This document shows positions 36,409-45,593 of a DNA stretch of 64,000 nucleotides, piece after piece. The stretch is from NCBI GenBank assembly GCA_015698285.1, contig CP048685.1, forward strand, positions 930,001 to 994,000, read 5' to 3'. This stretch comes from Candidatus Nitronauta litoralis (GTDB lineage: Bacteria > Nitrospinota > Nitrospinia > Nitrospinales > Nitrospinaceae). A program made the translations under genes and the position numbers. Positions within the stretch are counted from its first letter, which is position 1; every line of letters starts with the position of its first letter. Below the pieces are notes generated by a model that worked only from the letters and a program-made list of their open reading frames with translations, did not search any database and had not been told where the DNA came from.

Positions 36409-38406
36409 TTATTTCTCATCCTGCTGAGGCTCCTCCACGGGAGCCCCCTTGCGAACGCGCGCAACCGCTTTGTCCAACATGGCATGGCGGCCGAACAGTA
36501 CCAGCAGGTCTTCAACCTTGAGATTGAAACTGGAATCCGGATTTGCGTGGACTTCCCCCAAGCGCACTACCGCAATCAATCGTGCCCCGGTTTGTTTTCG
36601 CAAATCAAGGTCGCCAATCGTTTTGCCGGTAGCCCAGTCGCCCTCACCCAGAGGCACCGAGTCTGTGAGTGAAGCCGTGAGGTATGTAGAAAACTTGTTG
36701 AGGCTCTCTGCATTCAGGGACAAACCGCGAAACATGCTATAACCTTCCATCCGGACCAGTTCCACCTGTTGTTCGATGATGTTGTTGGGAATACGAAATT
36801 CACGCAGTACTCTTGTGAAAATTTCAATCGAAGTTTCAAATTCCTCCGGGATCACCAGATTGGCCCCGGCAGCCGTCAGCAATTCCACATGAACATCGGA
36901 GCGGGTACGTGCCATGATGTAAATATCAGGATTGAGCATCCTTGCCAGCCGGACCACCTGCTCCATGTAATTTGGATCTGGCTTTGAAACCACCAGCACC
37001 CGGGCTTTTTCAATTCCTGCGCGCTGCAGGGTGTCGCGATGAGATGCATCACCGTAAAGAACCGGTGCCTGATGTTGCATGGCCTTTTTAATTTTTTCCC
37101 CATCGCGCTCCACCACCAGAAAGCCAATACGAATTTCTTGCAGGACGCGGGACAGGTGCTGCCCGATCATTCCATATCCAGCGATGATGACATGTTTGGT
37201 CAGCTTATCCATTTCAGAATCCGAAGGGGCCGTTTGAATTCGCTGTGATTTTTTTACAAGTCGTTTAAGGAGAGGATTGGCCCATTGAATGAGCGGCGGT
37301 GTGGCCAACATGCTGAGCAGCGCGACGATCAGAAAATCCTGATACTGGTCCGAGGTCAATCCCCCAGTCTGAGCAGAAAGGCTGGCCAGGATCAATGAAA
37401 ATTCCCCGGCCTGCGCCAGATAAAGGCCAGTCATCATGGCAACCCCGGCAGAATACCTTGATAACAGTACGGCGACGGTACCCAGGAAACCTTTTAACAG
37501 GATTAATGCAGCGGCGGCCCCCAGATACATTCCGGCATGCTGCCAGAAAACACCTATATTCAGAAGCATGCCAACTGAAATGAAAAAGATACTGCTGAAG
37601 TAATCCTTAACCGGCAGGATATCAAGGGAGATCTGATGCTGATAATCTGACTCGGACAGTATCATGCCAGCAATGAACGCTCCCATCGCCATCGTCAATC
37701 CAAGAAAATGGCCTACCCAGGCGGTTCCCAGGATCAAGAGAATGACAAACAGGGTCAGGTGCTCTTTGTTTCCAAACCGGGCAACCCCATGGAGGATTTT
37801 AGGGACAAGCAATCGAGAAGCGAAAAAAACACCACCCACGGCCAGCCCGGATTTTAGCAACGCCCAGGTCAGATCTCCTATCGAAAGGGGCGTCTCGCCC
37901 CCCAGCAAGGGGACCATCAACATGAAGGGCAGAACACAGATATCCTGGAACAACAGGACACCGATCACAACCCGACCATGATCTGTGTCAATTTCTGCCC
38001 GGTCGGTTACCATTTTTAAAATAATAGCGGTACTGCTTAAACCCACCAGAATGCCCAGTACCATGCCGGTTCTCATGGAATAGCCAAGGACCGAGCTGAA
38101 CAAGGCAACAAACCCTATCGTCGATCCCAGTTGAAGAATTCCGGCGGTAAAAATTCGACCCACATTTTTCAGAATATGACTCAGGGAAAATTCCAGACCG
38201 ATCAGGAACATCAGCAGGATCACCCCGATTTCTGCAAGATGTTCAACCGACTCCGGATCGGAAATCAATCCCAGGGCATGGGGGCCTATCAGAACTCCAG
38301 CCACCAGGTAACCCATGATGGAAGGCCATTGGATCTTATGGAACAACAAATTAATTGGAAGTGAAACGAGAAGAAGTAAGGTAAGATCCTGGATAATTTC
38401 AGTCAT
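36409..38406 (-). CDS. Kef-type monovalent cation:proton antiporter (CPA2) with TrkA domains
   Basis: The 665-residue protein has a CPA2 membrane domain of about twelve helices (residues 1-380; GPHALGLISDPE and IGLEFSLSHI in the first third), a cytoplasmic RCK/TrkA-N Rossmann domain (HVIIAGYGMIGQHLSRVLQE near 408-427), and a C-terminal TrkA-C domain (about 555-645). It should exchange K+ or Na+ for H+ under ligand control. KefB and KefC cannot be separated by reading, and the KefC ancillary subunit is absent nearby. It diverges from amt across 127 bases. Confidence 0.9.
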   Translation of the reverse strand: MTEIIQDLTLLLLVSLPINLLFHKIQWPSIMGYLVAGVLIGPHALGLISDPESVEHLAEIGVILLMFLIGLEFSLSHILKNVGRIFTAGILQLGSTIGFVALFSSVLGYSMRTGMVLGILVGLSSTAIILKMVTDRAEIDTDHGRVVIGVLLFQDICVLPFMLMVPLLGGETPLSIGDLTWALLKSGLAVGGVFFASRLLVPKILHGVARFGNKEHLTLFVILLILGTAWVGHFLGLTMAMGAFIAGMILSESDYQHQISLDILPVKDYFSSIFFISVGMLLNIGVFWQHAGMYLGAAAALILLKGFLGTVAVLLSRYSAGVAMMTGLYLAQAGEFSLILASLSAQTGGLTSDQYQDFLIVALLSMLATPPLIQWANPLLKRLVKKSQRIQTAPSDSEMDKLTKHVIIAGYGMIGQHLSRVLQEIRIGFLVVERDGEKIKKAMQHQAPVLYGDASHRDTLQRAGIEKARVLVVSKPDPNYMEQVVRLARMLNPDIYIMARTRSDVHVELLTAAGANLVIPEEFETSIEIFTRVLREFRIPNNIIEQQVELVRMEGYSMFRGLSLNAESLNKFSTYLTASLTDSVPLGEGDWATGKTIGDLDLRKQTGARLIAVVRLGEVHANPDSSFNLKVEDLLVLFGRHAMLDKAVARVRKGAPVEEPQQDEK

Positions 38407-38465
38407 AATCTGATCTATAATGGTTTGTTTTTTGCGTCTTTAGCCAAAAACACCTGGAAAAAAAC

Positions 38466-38494
38466 TTGGGGGGACTTGCCGCTTCCATTATACT
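38466..38494 (+). promoter_or_regulatory. Candidate sigma-70 promoter of amt
   Basis: TTGGGG, a 17-base spacer and TATACT (five of six -10 bases) lie about 40 bases upstream of the amt start codon. The -35 match is only TTG. The leader would be about 33 bases with the ribosome site GGAGG. No sigma-54 pattern with both GG and GC at the right spacing and TTGC was found here. Confidence 0.4.
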
Positions 38495-38533
38495 CATCCG
38501 TGGCTTCCCGAGGAGAAAAAGGAGGTCCAAATA

Positions 38534-39766
38534 ATGAATCTTGAAAACGTTGCGTTGGAACACAGCGGAGATGTTCTTTTCATGCTGTTGGGCGCAGTGA
38601 TGGTTTTCGCCATGCACGGCGGATTTGCATTTCTGGAGGTTGGCACTGTAAGAAAAAAAAATCAGGTCAATGCCCTGGTAAAAATTATTGCCGATTTTGC
38701 GTTCAGCACCGTGGTCTATTTTGTTGTTGGCTATGCTATCGCCTATGGCATTTACTTTTACGGCTCAGCGGAATCCATCGTAGCTGATAACCAGGGGTAC
38801 GAGCTCGTCCATTTTTTCTTTTTATTGACCTTTGCAGCAGCCATACCCGCCATCATTTCAGGTGGAATAGCCGAGAGAGCGAAGTTCTGGCCGCAGGTAT
38901 TTGCTGCCGCTATTTTTGTTGGTGTGGTGTATTCCACCTTCGAAGGGATGGTCTGGGGGAAAATCACTTTCCTGGGCCAGGACGGTTCGTGGCTTGCCAA
39001 TTTGACGGGCGCGCCTTTTCACGATTTTGCAGGCTCTGTCGTTGTACATTCCATGGGTGGATGGCTGGCACTTGTCGGCGTACTCATCCTGGGACCTCGA
39101 TTAGGCCGTTGGGATTCACAAGGACGCAGCCGCCCCATCCCTGTCAGCAATATTCCTTTTCTCGCTCTGGGTAGTTGGATGCTCTGCGTGGGCTGGTTCG
39201 GCTTCAATGTCATGTCTGCCGCCACTCTCACGGGTATCTCAGGTCTGGTTGCGATGAATTCCCTGTTTGCCATGGTGGGTGGTATCCTCACCGCACTCCT
39301 TATTTCAAACAACGATCCCGGTTTTGTGCACAATGGCGCTTTGGCAGGCCTCGTTGCGATCTGTGCCGGTTCTGACCTGGTTCATCCCATCGGCGCTTTT
39401 ATTATCGGTTCTGTCGCGGCCGTGATCTTTGTTAAAGGTTTCATGTGGGAACAGGAGAAGATGAAAATTGATGATGTGCTGGGGGTCTGGCCTCTACATG
39501 GTATTTCCGGAACATGGGGTGGCATTGCAGCCGGGATTTTCGGGCAGGAAAGTCTGGGTGGGTTGGGAGGAGTCTCTTTCGTCTCCCAGTTAGTTGGATC
39601 GGTTCTCGCCATCATCGTCGCACTGACAGCCGGTTTTCTTGTTTACAAGGTGCTGGATTCCACCGTTGGCCTGAGAATGGAAAAAGAAGATGAGCAACGA
39701 GGGTCAGATCTTTCAATTCACAAAATCGAATCCTGTCCTGAAGATGCAACGTCCCGTTTTGGCTAG
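38534..39766 (+). CDS. amt: Ammonium transporter, Amt family
   Basis: The 410-residue protein has eleven membrane helices. Functional residues of AmtB are present: Asp in HDFAG and the first pore histidine in VVVHSMGG (equivalent to Asp160/His168), and the second in WPLHGISG (His318). It starts without a cleavable signal, and GHGGFAFLEVG-like Amt start motifs are visible near residues 20-40. GGAGGTCC precedes the ATG at proper spacing. Amt takes up ammonium and is gated by PII of the GlnK type; here the only PII gene is 32 kb away next to glnA. Confidence 0.95.
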   Translation: MNLENVALEHSGDVLFMLLGAVMVFAMHGGFAFLEVGTVRKKNQVNALVKIIADFAFSTVVYFVVGYAIAYGIYFYGSAESIVADNQGYELVHFFFLLTFAAAIPAIISGGIAERAKFWPQVFAAAIFVGVVYSTFEGMVWGKITFLGQDGSWLANLTGAPFHDFAGSVVVHSMGGWLALVGVLILGPRLGRWDSQGRSRPIPVSNIPFLALGSWMLCVGWFGFNVMSAATLTGISGLVAMNSLFAMVGGILTALLISNNDPGFVHNGALAGLVAICAGSDLVHPIGAFIIGSVAAVIFVKGFMWEQEKMKIDDVLGVWPLHGISGTWGGIAAGIFGQESLGGLGGVSFVSQLVGSVLAIIVALTAGFLVYKVLDSTVGLRMEKEDEQRGSDLSIHKIESCPEDATSRFG

Positions 39767-39880
39767 CAACTCTGTCCTCTATTTTAGAGAATATGAGTGA
39801 AGTTTATAATCCCATTAAACAAAGGCTTGGAATTCTTTCTGGTCGAGGTACCAAAACTTGATTGAACCGGGTAGTTAATT

Positions 39881-40744
39881 CTAATGTGAGTTCGCTTGAA
39901 TTTTAAAATCAGCTTCTGACAACCAATCGATCTTAAGATATTCGGGAAGTTTGGTTTTCGGGTCCAGGTTTGTAGAGTTTAGCTGTTCGGGGGAAAGGTT
40001 CAGCGCCAGTGTCATGTCCGCCCCGCGCAGATTTGCCCCTGTCAGAACCGCCTTGTCGAAATCAGCTCCGCGCAAAATAGCACGCTCAAGATTCGCGGAA
40101 GACAAATCAGCCCCGCGTAGAAAAGCGCGGTTGAGTTCCGATCCAGAAAGGTTGATCTTTTCCATTCTCGCGTTTCTAAAATCACCACCACTGATGTTAC
40201 AAGCCGACAAGTCGGCCGAAACCAGACTGGCCCCGTTGAAACTGGTTTTCCCAAGAAAAGACTGGGAAATATTAGCTCCATCAAGCCGGGCCTTAATCAA
40301 CTGGGCTTTTCCCAGGTTGGACCTGGTCAACTCTACGTTTGAGAGGTCAGCTTCCACAAACGAGGCCCCTGACATATAAGCGCGACGCAGCTTTGTACCG
40401 ACCAACGACACTCCGTCAGCAATCGTTTCAGACCAGTTCGTTTCCGAAAAATCAGCATCGGATAAATCCGCGCCGGACAACCGGGCTTTTTCGAAGTTGA
40501 TCCGGAGTCCTGAAGCCTGTTTGAACAAAGCGGCTTCGCAATTTGATTTTTTCAGTTGAGCTCCGTTCAATAAAGCTCCTGAAAAATCCGCCCGCTTCAG
40601 GTTGGATCCTGTTAACTCTGCTTCTTTCAGGCTACCTTCACTGAGGTTTATCCCCGCCAGGTTCTTTTTAACCAGTTTGATCCCGTTGAGTTTCTTTTTA
40701 GATTGTTCAAGACGCCGGATCCCCTCCGGTTTTTCATCTGGCAT
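39881..40744 (-). CDS. Pentapeptide-repeat protein
   Basis: The 287-residue protein consists mostly of A(D/N)LXX pentapeptide repeats from about residue 25 to 265, which fold as a right-handed quadrilateral beta-helix. Phe/Leu at the central position and Asp/Asn/Glu before it recur throughout. Family members range from DNA-gyrase inhibitors (Qnr, MfpA) to scaffold proteins. No function can be assigned. The ATG has a GAGGAAG ribosome site. No signal peptide, so it is cytoplasmic. Confidence 0.9.
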   Translation of the reverse strand: MPDEKPEGIRRLEQSKKKLNGIKLVKKNLAGINLSEGSLKEAELTGSNLKRADFSGALLNGAQLKKSNCEAALFKQASGLRINFEKARLSGADLSDADFSETNWSETIADGVSLVGTKLRRAYMSGASFVEADLSNVELTRSNLGKAQLIKARLDGANISQSFLGKTSFNGASLVSADLSACNISGGDFRNARMEKINLSGSELNRAFLRGADLSSANLERAILRGADFDKAVLTGANLRGADMTLALNLSPEQLNSTNLDPKTKLPEYLKIDWLSEADFKIQANSH

Positions 40745-40888
40745 AAAAACTTCCTCATAGGGACAAAAATTTCAAGAACGCCAATTATAAATGATTTTGG
40801 TTCAACACTGGAGATTTTTGAGTTGGATCTTTATTTTCTGGTAATTAAGGAAAGCATTCCAGGCAGGCTGTGAGGATTGAGTTTCAGA

Positions 40889-41734
40889 TCAACTGAGAAA
40901 TGATTCGACTGTAAAACTGTACTGCCCCAGAGTTTCATCCTGAACTTTATTAAACGTCTCTTCGTCCAGGCCAATTCGTGCCATCGAACCTATTTCTATG
41001 GAGGGCTTACCAGGTTCTCCGCTACTTCCCAGTTCCAAATGGTAGGCTACACAATCGGCCAGATGAAGGACGGTGGCCACATCCGCGTGGTTTAAAGCTT
41101 TTGAAGGCTGGTGAACATAAGGAATTGATTCACAAAAAACATCGGGCAACCCCCATTCCCGAAGGAGGTAACCTCCCATTTCCCCATGGTGGAAGCCCAG
41201 CACTTCTTTTTCTACTTCCTGCAAATGCTTGTTATCAGTCTGCGCTTCTGAGATGATTAACCGGGCCTGAATGGGAATCTCTTTGTAAAAAACCAGGCTA
41301 CCGATGTCGTGTAAAATTCCTCCCAAATAATAGCGTTCTGCATTGGATTGATTGATGCCCCTCCCAATAAGCCGGGCACACAATCCCACGGCAATACTGT
41401 GCCGCCAGAACTGCTCCATGACAACAAGCTCCTTGGGAATTCCCTTGAACTTTTCAATCACCATGGAAATCAACGCAAGGTCAACGATCTGCTCCAGGCC
41501 AATGATGGACATGGCATGTGTAATGCTTTCCACCTTTGATTCAAAACCGAAAAATGAACTATTCGATATTTTTAAAAGTCGTGCAGCGAGATCGGTATCT
41601 CCTTGTATGATTTCCGCATAATCCTGAAACGTAGAATCAGGGTTCGCTAAAGCCATCTGCAATTTATGATAAATGGCAGGGGCCGTAGCCACACTTTCAC
41701 TGATAAGATCTTTAATTTGAAACTGAGGAGACAT
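40889..41734 (-). CDS. HDOD-domain protein
   Basis: The product of 281 residues (ATG at 41734, one codon after an unlikely TTG) carries an HDOD domain over most of its length: ISNSSFFG near residue 57, a GGILHDIGSLVFY histidine-aspartate block near 147 and GGYLLREWGLP near 197. HDOD proteins are non-catalytic relatives of HD phosphohydrolases that act in signalling, for example chemotaxis, pilus or c-di-GMP-linked pathways. No partner domain or adjacent signalling gene is present. Upstream ribosome site is weak. Confidence 0.85.
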   Translation of the reverse strand: MSPQFQIKDLISESVATAPAIYHKLQMALANPDSTFQDYAEIIQGDTDLAARLLKISNSSFFGFESKVESITHAMSIIGLEQIVDLALISMVIEKFKGIPKELVVMEQFWRHSIAVGLCARLIGRGINQSNAERYYLGGILHDIGSLVFYKEIPIQARLIISEAQTDNKHLQEVEKEVLGFHHGEMGGYLLREWGLPDVFCESIPYVHQPSKALNHADVATVLHLADCVAYHLELGSSGEPGKPSIEIGSMARIGLDEETFNKVQDETLGQYSFTVESFLS

Positions 41735-41737
41735 CAA

Positions 41738-42211
41738 TTATTTTAAATGTAAAGTTAATCCACTTTACCAGATATAAAGGGTGAGCAAGGCTTTGTCTAT
41801 ATTTATCAGCATCAAAAATTTAAAATACAGGGAAATTAGTCCGATCAGGATAGAGAATAACCCCCACCCATATCCATACCAGGGCAAAACCTGAGATTTT
41901 GCATCTTTACTTTTGTCGTTCTTGAGGGAAGATTTCGGTTATGTGATGGTTAAATCGTAATTGACCTCCCAAATGACAATTTTTCAGAAACGTTGAAATT
42001 CGGCTCACAGGAAATACAAAACTAAAGACAGATAATTCGATAGTATTAATTTTCGACCGGACAGGTTTTCAATATCTGGCATATCAACCTCTCTGACTGG
42101 TTAATTTCAAAAAAATAATTACTATTTTTAACAGTGCTCACATTCAATTTTTGTTATAGTTTGTTTCTTAACATTAAAAATATTATCTCAAACCCCGGCC
42201 CCTAGTGGGAA
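41738..42211. other. Intergenic region before the nucleotide-sugar operon
   Basis: This region of about 474 bases lies between divergent genes. It contains TATAGT near 42160 that could be a -10 element for the downstream operon, but I see no matching -35 at the right distance. No RNA structure or ORF with a ribosome site was recognised. Confidence 0.5.
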
Positions 42212-43231
42212 ATGAGGACTATGCAGTTGAAGAACCGGAAAATTTTAATCACAGGTGCCGATGGTTTTATCGGGTCTCACTTAACAGAAGAGTGCGTGCG
42301 GCGTGGCCTCAATGTCAAAGCATTCGTCTATTACAACTCCTTCAATTCCTGGGGCTGGCTCGATCACAGTCCTCCTGAAATTCTGGAGCAGCTCGAAGTA
42401 TTTTCAGGAGATATTCGCGACCCTTTCGGAGTAAAAGAAGCGATGAAAGGCTGCGACCTGGTTCTCCACCTCGCAGCGTTGATCGCGATACCCTATTCCT
42501 ATCATTCCCCCAGTTCCTATGTTGACACCAATATCCAGGGGACACTCAACGTGGTACAGGCAGCGCGTGAATTGGAAGTGGAGAAGGTTGTACAAACCTC
42601 CACCAGCGAAGTTTACGGCACAGCACAATTTGTCCCCATTACGGAAGACCATCCCCTACGGGGGCAGTCACCGTATTCAGCCAGTAAAATAGGAGCAGAT
42701 CAAATTGCACAATCGTTTTACACTTCGTTCGAAACACCGGTTGCAGTGATTCGCCCATTCAATACCTACGGACCGAGACAATCCATGCGGGCCGTTATTC
42801 CAACGATCATCGGGCAGATTTCTGCCGGGGCCAAACGGATTCGACTGGGATCGCTCAGCCCAACCCGGGATTTTAATTTTATTGAAGATACAGTAAACGG
42901 ATTCCTCACCGTGGCGGAATCGGATAACAGTGTCGGCGAGGTGATTAATATTGGGAGCAATTATGAAATTTCAATCGGTGACACAGTGCGTCTGATTTCC
43001 GAAGTGATGAATACTGAAGTCGAAATTGAGCAGGAAGATGTACGCCTGCGTCCGGACCAGAGCGAAGTTGAACGACTTTGGGCCTGCAACGCGAAAGCAG
43101 AAAAACTGACCGGGTGGAAACCCGACTATGCGGGGAAAGAAGGACTCCGCCGAGGGCTGGAAAAAACAGCGGAGTGGTTTTCCATTCCTGACAATTTGAA
43201 ACTTTATAAAACAAACACCTACAATGTCTAA
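42212..43231 (+). CDS. NAD-dependent 4,6-dehydratase, LegB-like (extended SDR)
   Basis: The 339-residue extended SDR enzyme has the NAD motif GADGFIGSH (residues 15-23), AFVYYNSFNSWGWLD, catalytic Ser/Thr region TSTSEVYG and the YSASK active-site pair. The NSFNSWGW and RDFNFIEDTVNGF segments are typical of LegB, which makes the 4-keto-6-deoxy intermediate of legionaminic acid synthesis from a UDP or GDP sugar. Assignment to that pathway is tentative, because no other leg gene is seen. Starts at 42212 and 42221 are both possible. The end overlaps the next gene by 8 bases. Confidence 0.88.
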   Translation: MRTMQLKNRKILITGADGFIGSHLTEECVRRGLNVKAFVYYNSFNSWGWLDHSPPEILEQLEVFSGDIRDPFGVKEAMKGCDLVLHLAALIAIPYSYHSPSSYVDTNIQGTLNVVQAARELEVEKVVQTSTSEVYGTAQFVPITEDHPLRGQSPYSASKIGADQIAQSFYTSFETPVAVIRPFNTYGPRQSMRAVIPTIIGQISAGAKRIRLGSLSPTRDFNFIEDTVNGFLTVAESDNSVGEVINIGSNYEISIGDTVRLISEVMNTEVEIEQEDVRLRPDQSEVERLWACNAKAEKLTGWKPDYAGKEGLRRGLEKTAEWFSIPDNLKLYKTNTYNV

Positions 43232-43934
43232 ACGTGCGGTTCTCCTGGCAGGCGGCAAAGGCACTCGATTGAGGCCCTACACCGTAGTACTCCCCAAACC
43301 TCTCATGCCACTGGATGACTACCCTATTCTGGAAGTCGTCATTCGCCAACTCATAAGGTACGGTTTCACCCACCTCACAATCGCCATCAATTATCAGGCT
43401 GAATTGATTCAGGCATTTTTTGGCCACGGGGAAAAGTGGAACATCAAGATCGACTATTCGCTTGAAGAAAAGCCCCTAAGCACCATGGGCCCCCTAAAGC
43501 TTATCAAGGACCTCCCGGAAAACTTCCTGGTGATGAATGGAGATGTTCTGACCGATCTCGATTTTGAAGAGTTTTATCAGCACCATATTAATAACGGTCA
43601 TTTATTCACCACCTCGGCTTTTCAACGTGAAGAGCGCTCAGAGTTTGGTGTGCTTGAGGTAGACGATTCCAACCGACTGACCGGCTTTAAGGAAAAACCC
43701 GCAATCCTGCTTGATGTCAGCATGGGGATCTACATGATTAACCGGAAGGTGCTGGATTTCATTCCCGAAAACGAGTTTTATGGGTATGACACGCTGATGA
43801 AAGACATGCTGAAATCCGGGAACCCAGCGCATATTCGCCGCCATAAGGGCTATTGGCTGGATATTGGCCGTGTCGATGATTACGCCCGCGCTATTGAAGA
43901 GTTTCCTGCCATTAAAGACAAGTTTTTGACATGA
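43224..43934 (+). CDS. Sugar-phosphate nucleotidyltransferase
   Basis: The 236-residue protein has the nucleotidyltransferase signature LLAGGKGTRLRPYT (residues 7-20), conserved Lys in LPKPLMPL, and the metal-binding Asp in MNGDVLTDLD. It is short, lacking the C-terminal beta-helix of longer enzymes, and resembles the GlcN/Man-1-phosphate guanylyl- or uridylyltransferase group. It should supply a nucleotide-activated sugar to the flanking SDR enzymes. Its start overlaps the dehydratase stop by 8 bases, and its stop overlaps the next start as ATGA. Confidence 0.88.
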   Translation: MSKRAVLLAGGKGTRLRPYTVVLPKPLMPLDDYPILEVVIRQLIRYGFTHLTIAINYQAELIQAFFGHGEKWNIKIDYSLEEKPLSTMGPLKLIKDLPENFLVMNGDVLTDLDFEEFYQHHINNGHLFTTSAFQREERSEFGVLEVDDSNRLTGFKEKPAILLDVSMGIYMINRKVLDFIPENEFYGYDTLMKDMLKSGNPAHIRRHKGYWLDIGRVDDYARAIEEFPAIKDKFLT

Positions 43935-44779
43935 ATCTGGTAACCGGCGCCGCAGGTTTTCTGGGACGGGCATTAATGTCGGCTCTGGAAACCCGAAACA
44001 TACCTGCAATGGGTGTGGATATCAAAGATGGTGATATCGCTGATCCCGCGTTCCTCAAAACTCTCCCTGAAAAACTCGACCGGGTTTTTCATCTTGCAGC
44101 TCAAACCTATGTCCCTGACAGTTGGGAACGTCCACAGGATTTCATCCGCACCAACGCATTAGGAACTGGCAATATTCTGCAGCATTGCGTCAAGAACAAG
44201 ACACCCGTCACGCTCATCAGTGGTTACCTGTACGGCACTCCCGAACAGCTTCCTATACCGGAATCCCATCCCCTTACTGCAGGCAATCCGTATGGCTTGT
44301 CGAAGAAACTTGCGGAAGAAATGGGAGAGTTTTATCACCGTGTACACAATGTACCCATCACCATAATCCGACCATTCAATATTTATGGTCCCGGCCAAAA
44401 CATAAAGTTTTTGATCCCCACCATCATCGACCAGGTATTGAACGGAGACAAGGTGGAAATTCTGGACCTTGCTCCCAAACGCGATTTTCTTTTCTATGAA
44501 GATCTGGTTGAGGCGTTGATCTTGACACGGGATTGCACCGGCGGTCTGGAAAAATTCAATATTGGTTCCGGCTATTCTATCGACGTTAAGGAAGTGATCG
44601 ACACCATACAACGGGTGGCCGGCACCGATAAGCCCGTTCACTCAAAAGAAATACGCCGCCAGAACGAAGTGATGGATGTTGTTGCCGATATTACCCGAGC
44701 TAAAACGCAATTAGGCTGGACTCCGCGCCACAGCTTTGAAGACGGTATCCGGAAAATAATCAAAAACCCTGCACAATAA
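43931..44779 (+). CDS. NAD-dependent epimerase/reductase (extended SDR)
   Basis: The 282-residue SDR enzyme starts with the nucleotide-binding GAAGFLGRAL, has the HLAAQTYVPDS segment, ISGYLYG in place of the usual Ser-rich catalytic loop, YGLSK catalytic pair and RPFNIYGPGQ. It is short and resembles GDP-4-keto-6-deoxymannose reductases or 4-epimerases. Translationally coupled to the nucleotidyltransferase, it probably completes the synthesis of a deoxy sugar for surface glycans. The exact product cannot be named. Confidence 0.85.
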   Translation: MNLVTGAAGFLGRALMSALETRNIPAMGVDIKDGDIADPAFLKTLPEKLDRVFHLAAQTYVPDSWERPQDFIRTNALGTGNILQHCVKNKTPVTLISGYLYGTPEQLPIPESHPLTAGNPYGLSKKLAEEMGEFYHRVHNVPITIIRPFNIYGPGQNIKFLIPTIIDQVLNGDKVEILDLAPKRDFLFYEDLVEALILTRDCTGGLEKFNIGSGYSIDVKEVIDTIQRVAGTDKPVHSKEIRRQNEVMDVVADITRAKTQLGWTPRHSFEDGIRKIIKNPAQ

Positions 44780-44817
44780 AACCTGCGAACCCTTTCACAC
44801 CTTTTTTAAAAAATTCT

Positions 44818-45261
44818 TTAAAGGTCTCTGAGTTGCTCCTGCACCCTTTTTTTGAATCCAAGAGGATCGGGTATATTTTCAAATGGGTCACTTTGCCCAC
44901 CCGTACCCGAAACGAGAATAGTTCCAAAATTCAACATCCTTCCCATCACGGATTGATCCACCTGGATACTTTCAATTCTTTTTAGAAACAACTCCTGCGT
45001 CTCTCTTTTTATTATGCCTTCCTTCACAATCAAACGGTGGTCGGTCAATCCAAATTCTGACGAAATGTATTTGATGAAAACAATGATACCGTGAATCAAG
45101 GCTACCAAAAATAGTATCCCCGCCACATCCACCACACCAGCCAGAAAAGACCCGATGGCAGCGACAAGCTCAATGATCGGCCAGAGAAAAATTATCTTGT
45201 GGGAATGGGTCTGGTAAATTATTTTTTCCTGATCCATTAAATTATCTTCAATATATCCCAT
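44818..45261 (-). CDS. Membrane-anchored bacterial PH-domain protein (bPH2/DUF304)
   Basis: The 147-residue protein has a short N-terminal tail, two adjacent membrane helices (about residues 25-60) and a bacterial PH domain with GLTDHRLIVKEGIIKRET and RIESIQVDQSVMGRMLNFGTI, the signature of DUF304/bPH_2 proteins. Function is not established. A GAGGAG ribosome site 8 bases ahead confirms the ATG at 45261. A short open frame lies just upstream on the same strand. It converges on the SDR gene. Confidence 0.85.
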   Translation of the reverse strand: MGYIEDNLMDQEKIIYQTHSHKIIFLWPIIELVAAIGSFLAGVVDVAGILFLVALIHGIIVFIKYISSEFGLTDHRLIVKEGIIKRETQELFLKRIESIQVDQSVMGRMLNFGTILVSGTGGQSDPFENIPDPLGFKKRVQEQLRDL

Positions 45262-45278
45262 TCAAAATTCTCCTCTTT

Positions 45279-45473
45279 CTAGATTTGGACAAGATGCCGG
45301 GTGAAATGAAAAGCTCCCCAAAAACCACAGAAAGCAAAAATCTGCATGAACCCCCTGGGACCCAAAAAATACCCTAACCCCAGGAAAAAGACCAGTCCAC
45401 TGATAAACAAAATTATAGAGGTAGTCTGGCAAAAACCTGATACGAAAGCGACGACACATAGGGCCAGTTTTGA
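45279..45473 (-). other. Open frame encoding a membrane-like peptide without a canonical start
   Basis: In one minus-strand frame, 64 codons run between two stops and would encode two or three hydrophobic stretches (LALCVVAFVSGF, SIILFISGLVFFLGLGYFLG, IFAFCGFWGAF) ending in HLVQI. The composition looks like a real small membrane protein, and it ends 17 bases before the PH-domain gene. No ATG or GTG is available before the first helix: only a CTG or an internal TTG. It may be a small gene with a rare start, a decayed gene, or chance. Confidence 0.35.
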
Positions 45474-45593
45474 TCAATCAATACTATCCAAAACTAAGAG
45501 TTTGATGACAAACCAATGCGTAGCTTTGCAAAACCCATTGATTTATTGTAAGCTATATCCATACTTAAAAAATTGGTGGATCAGGTATCAGCC

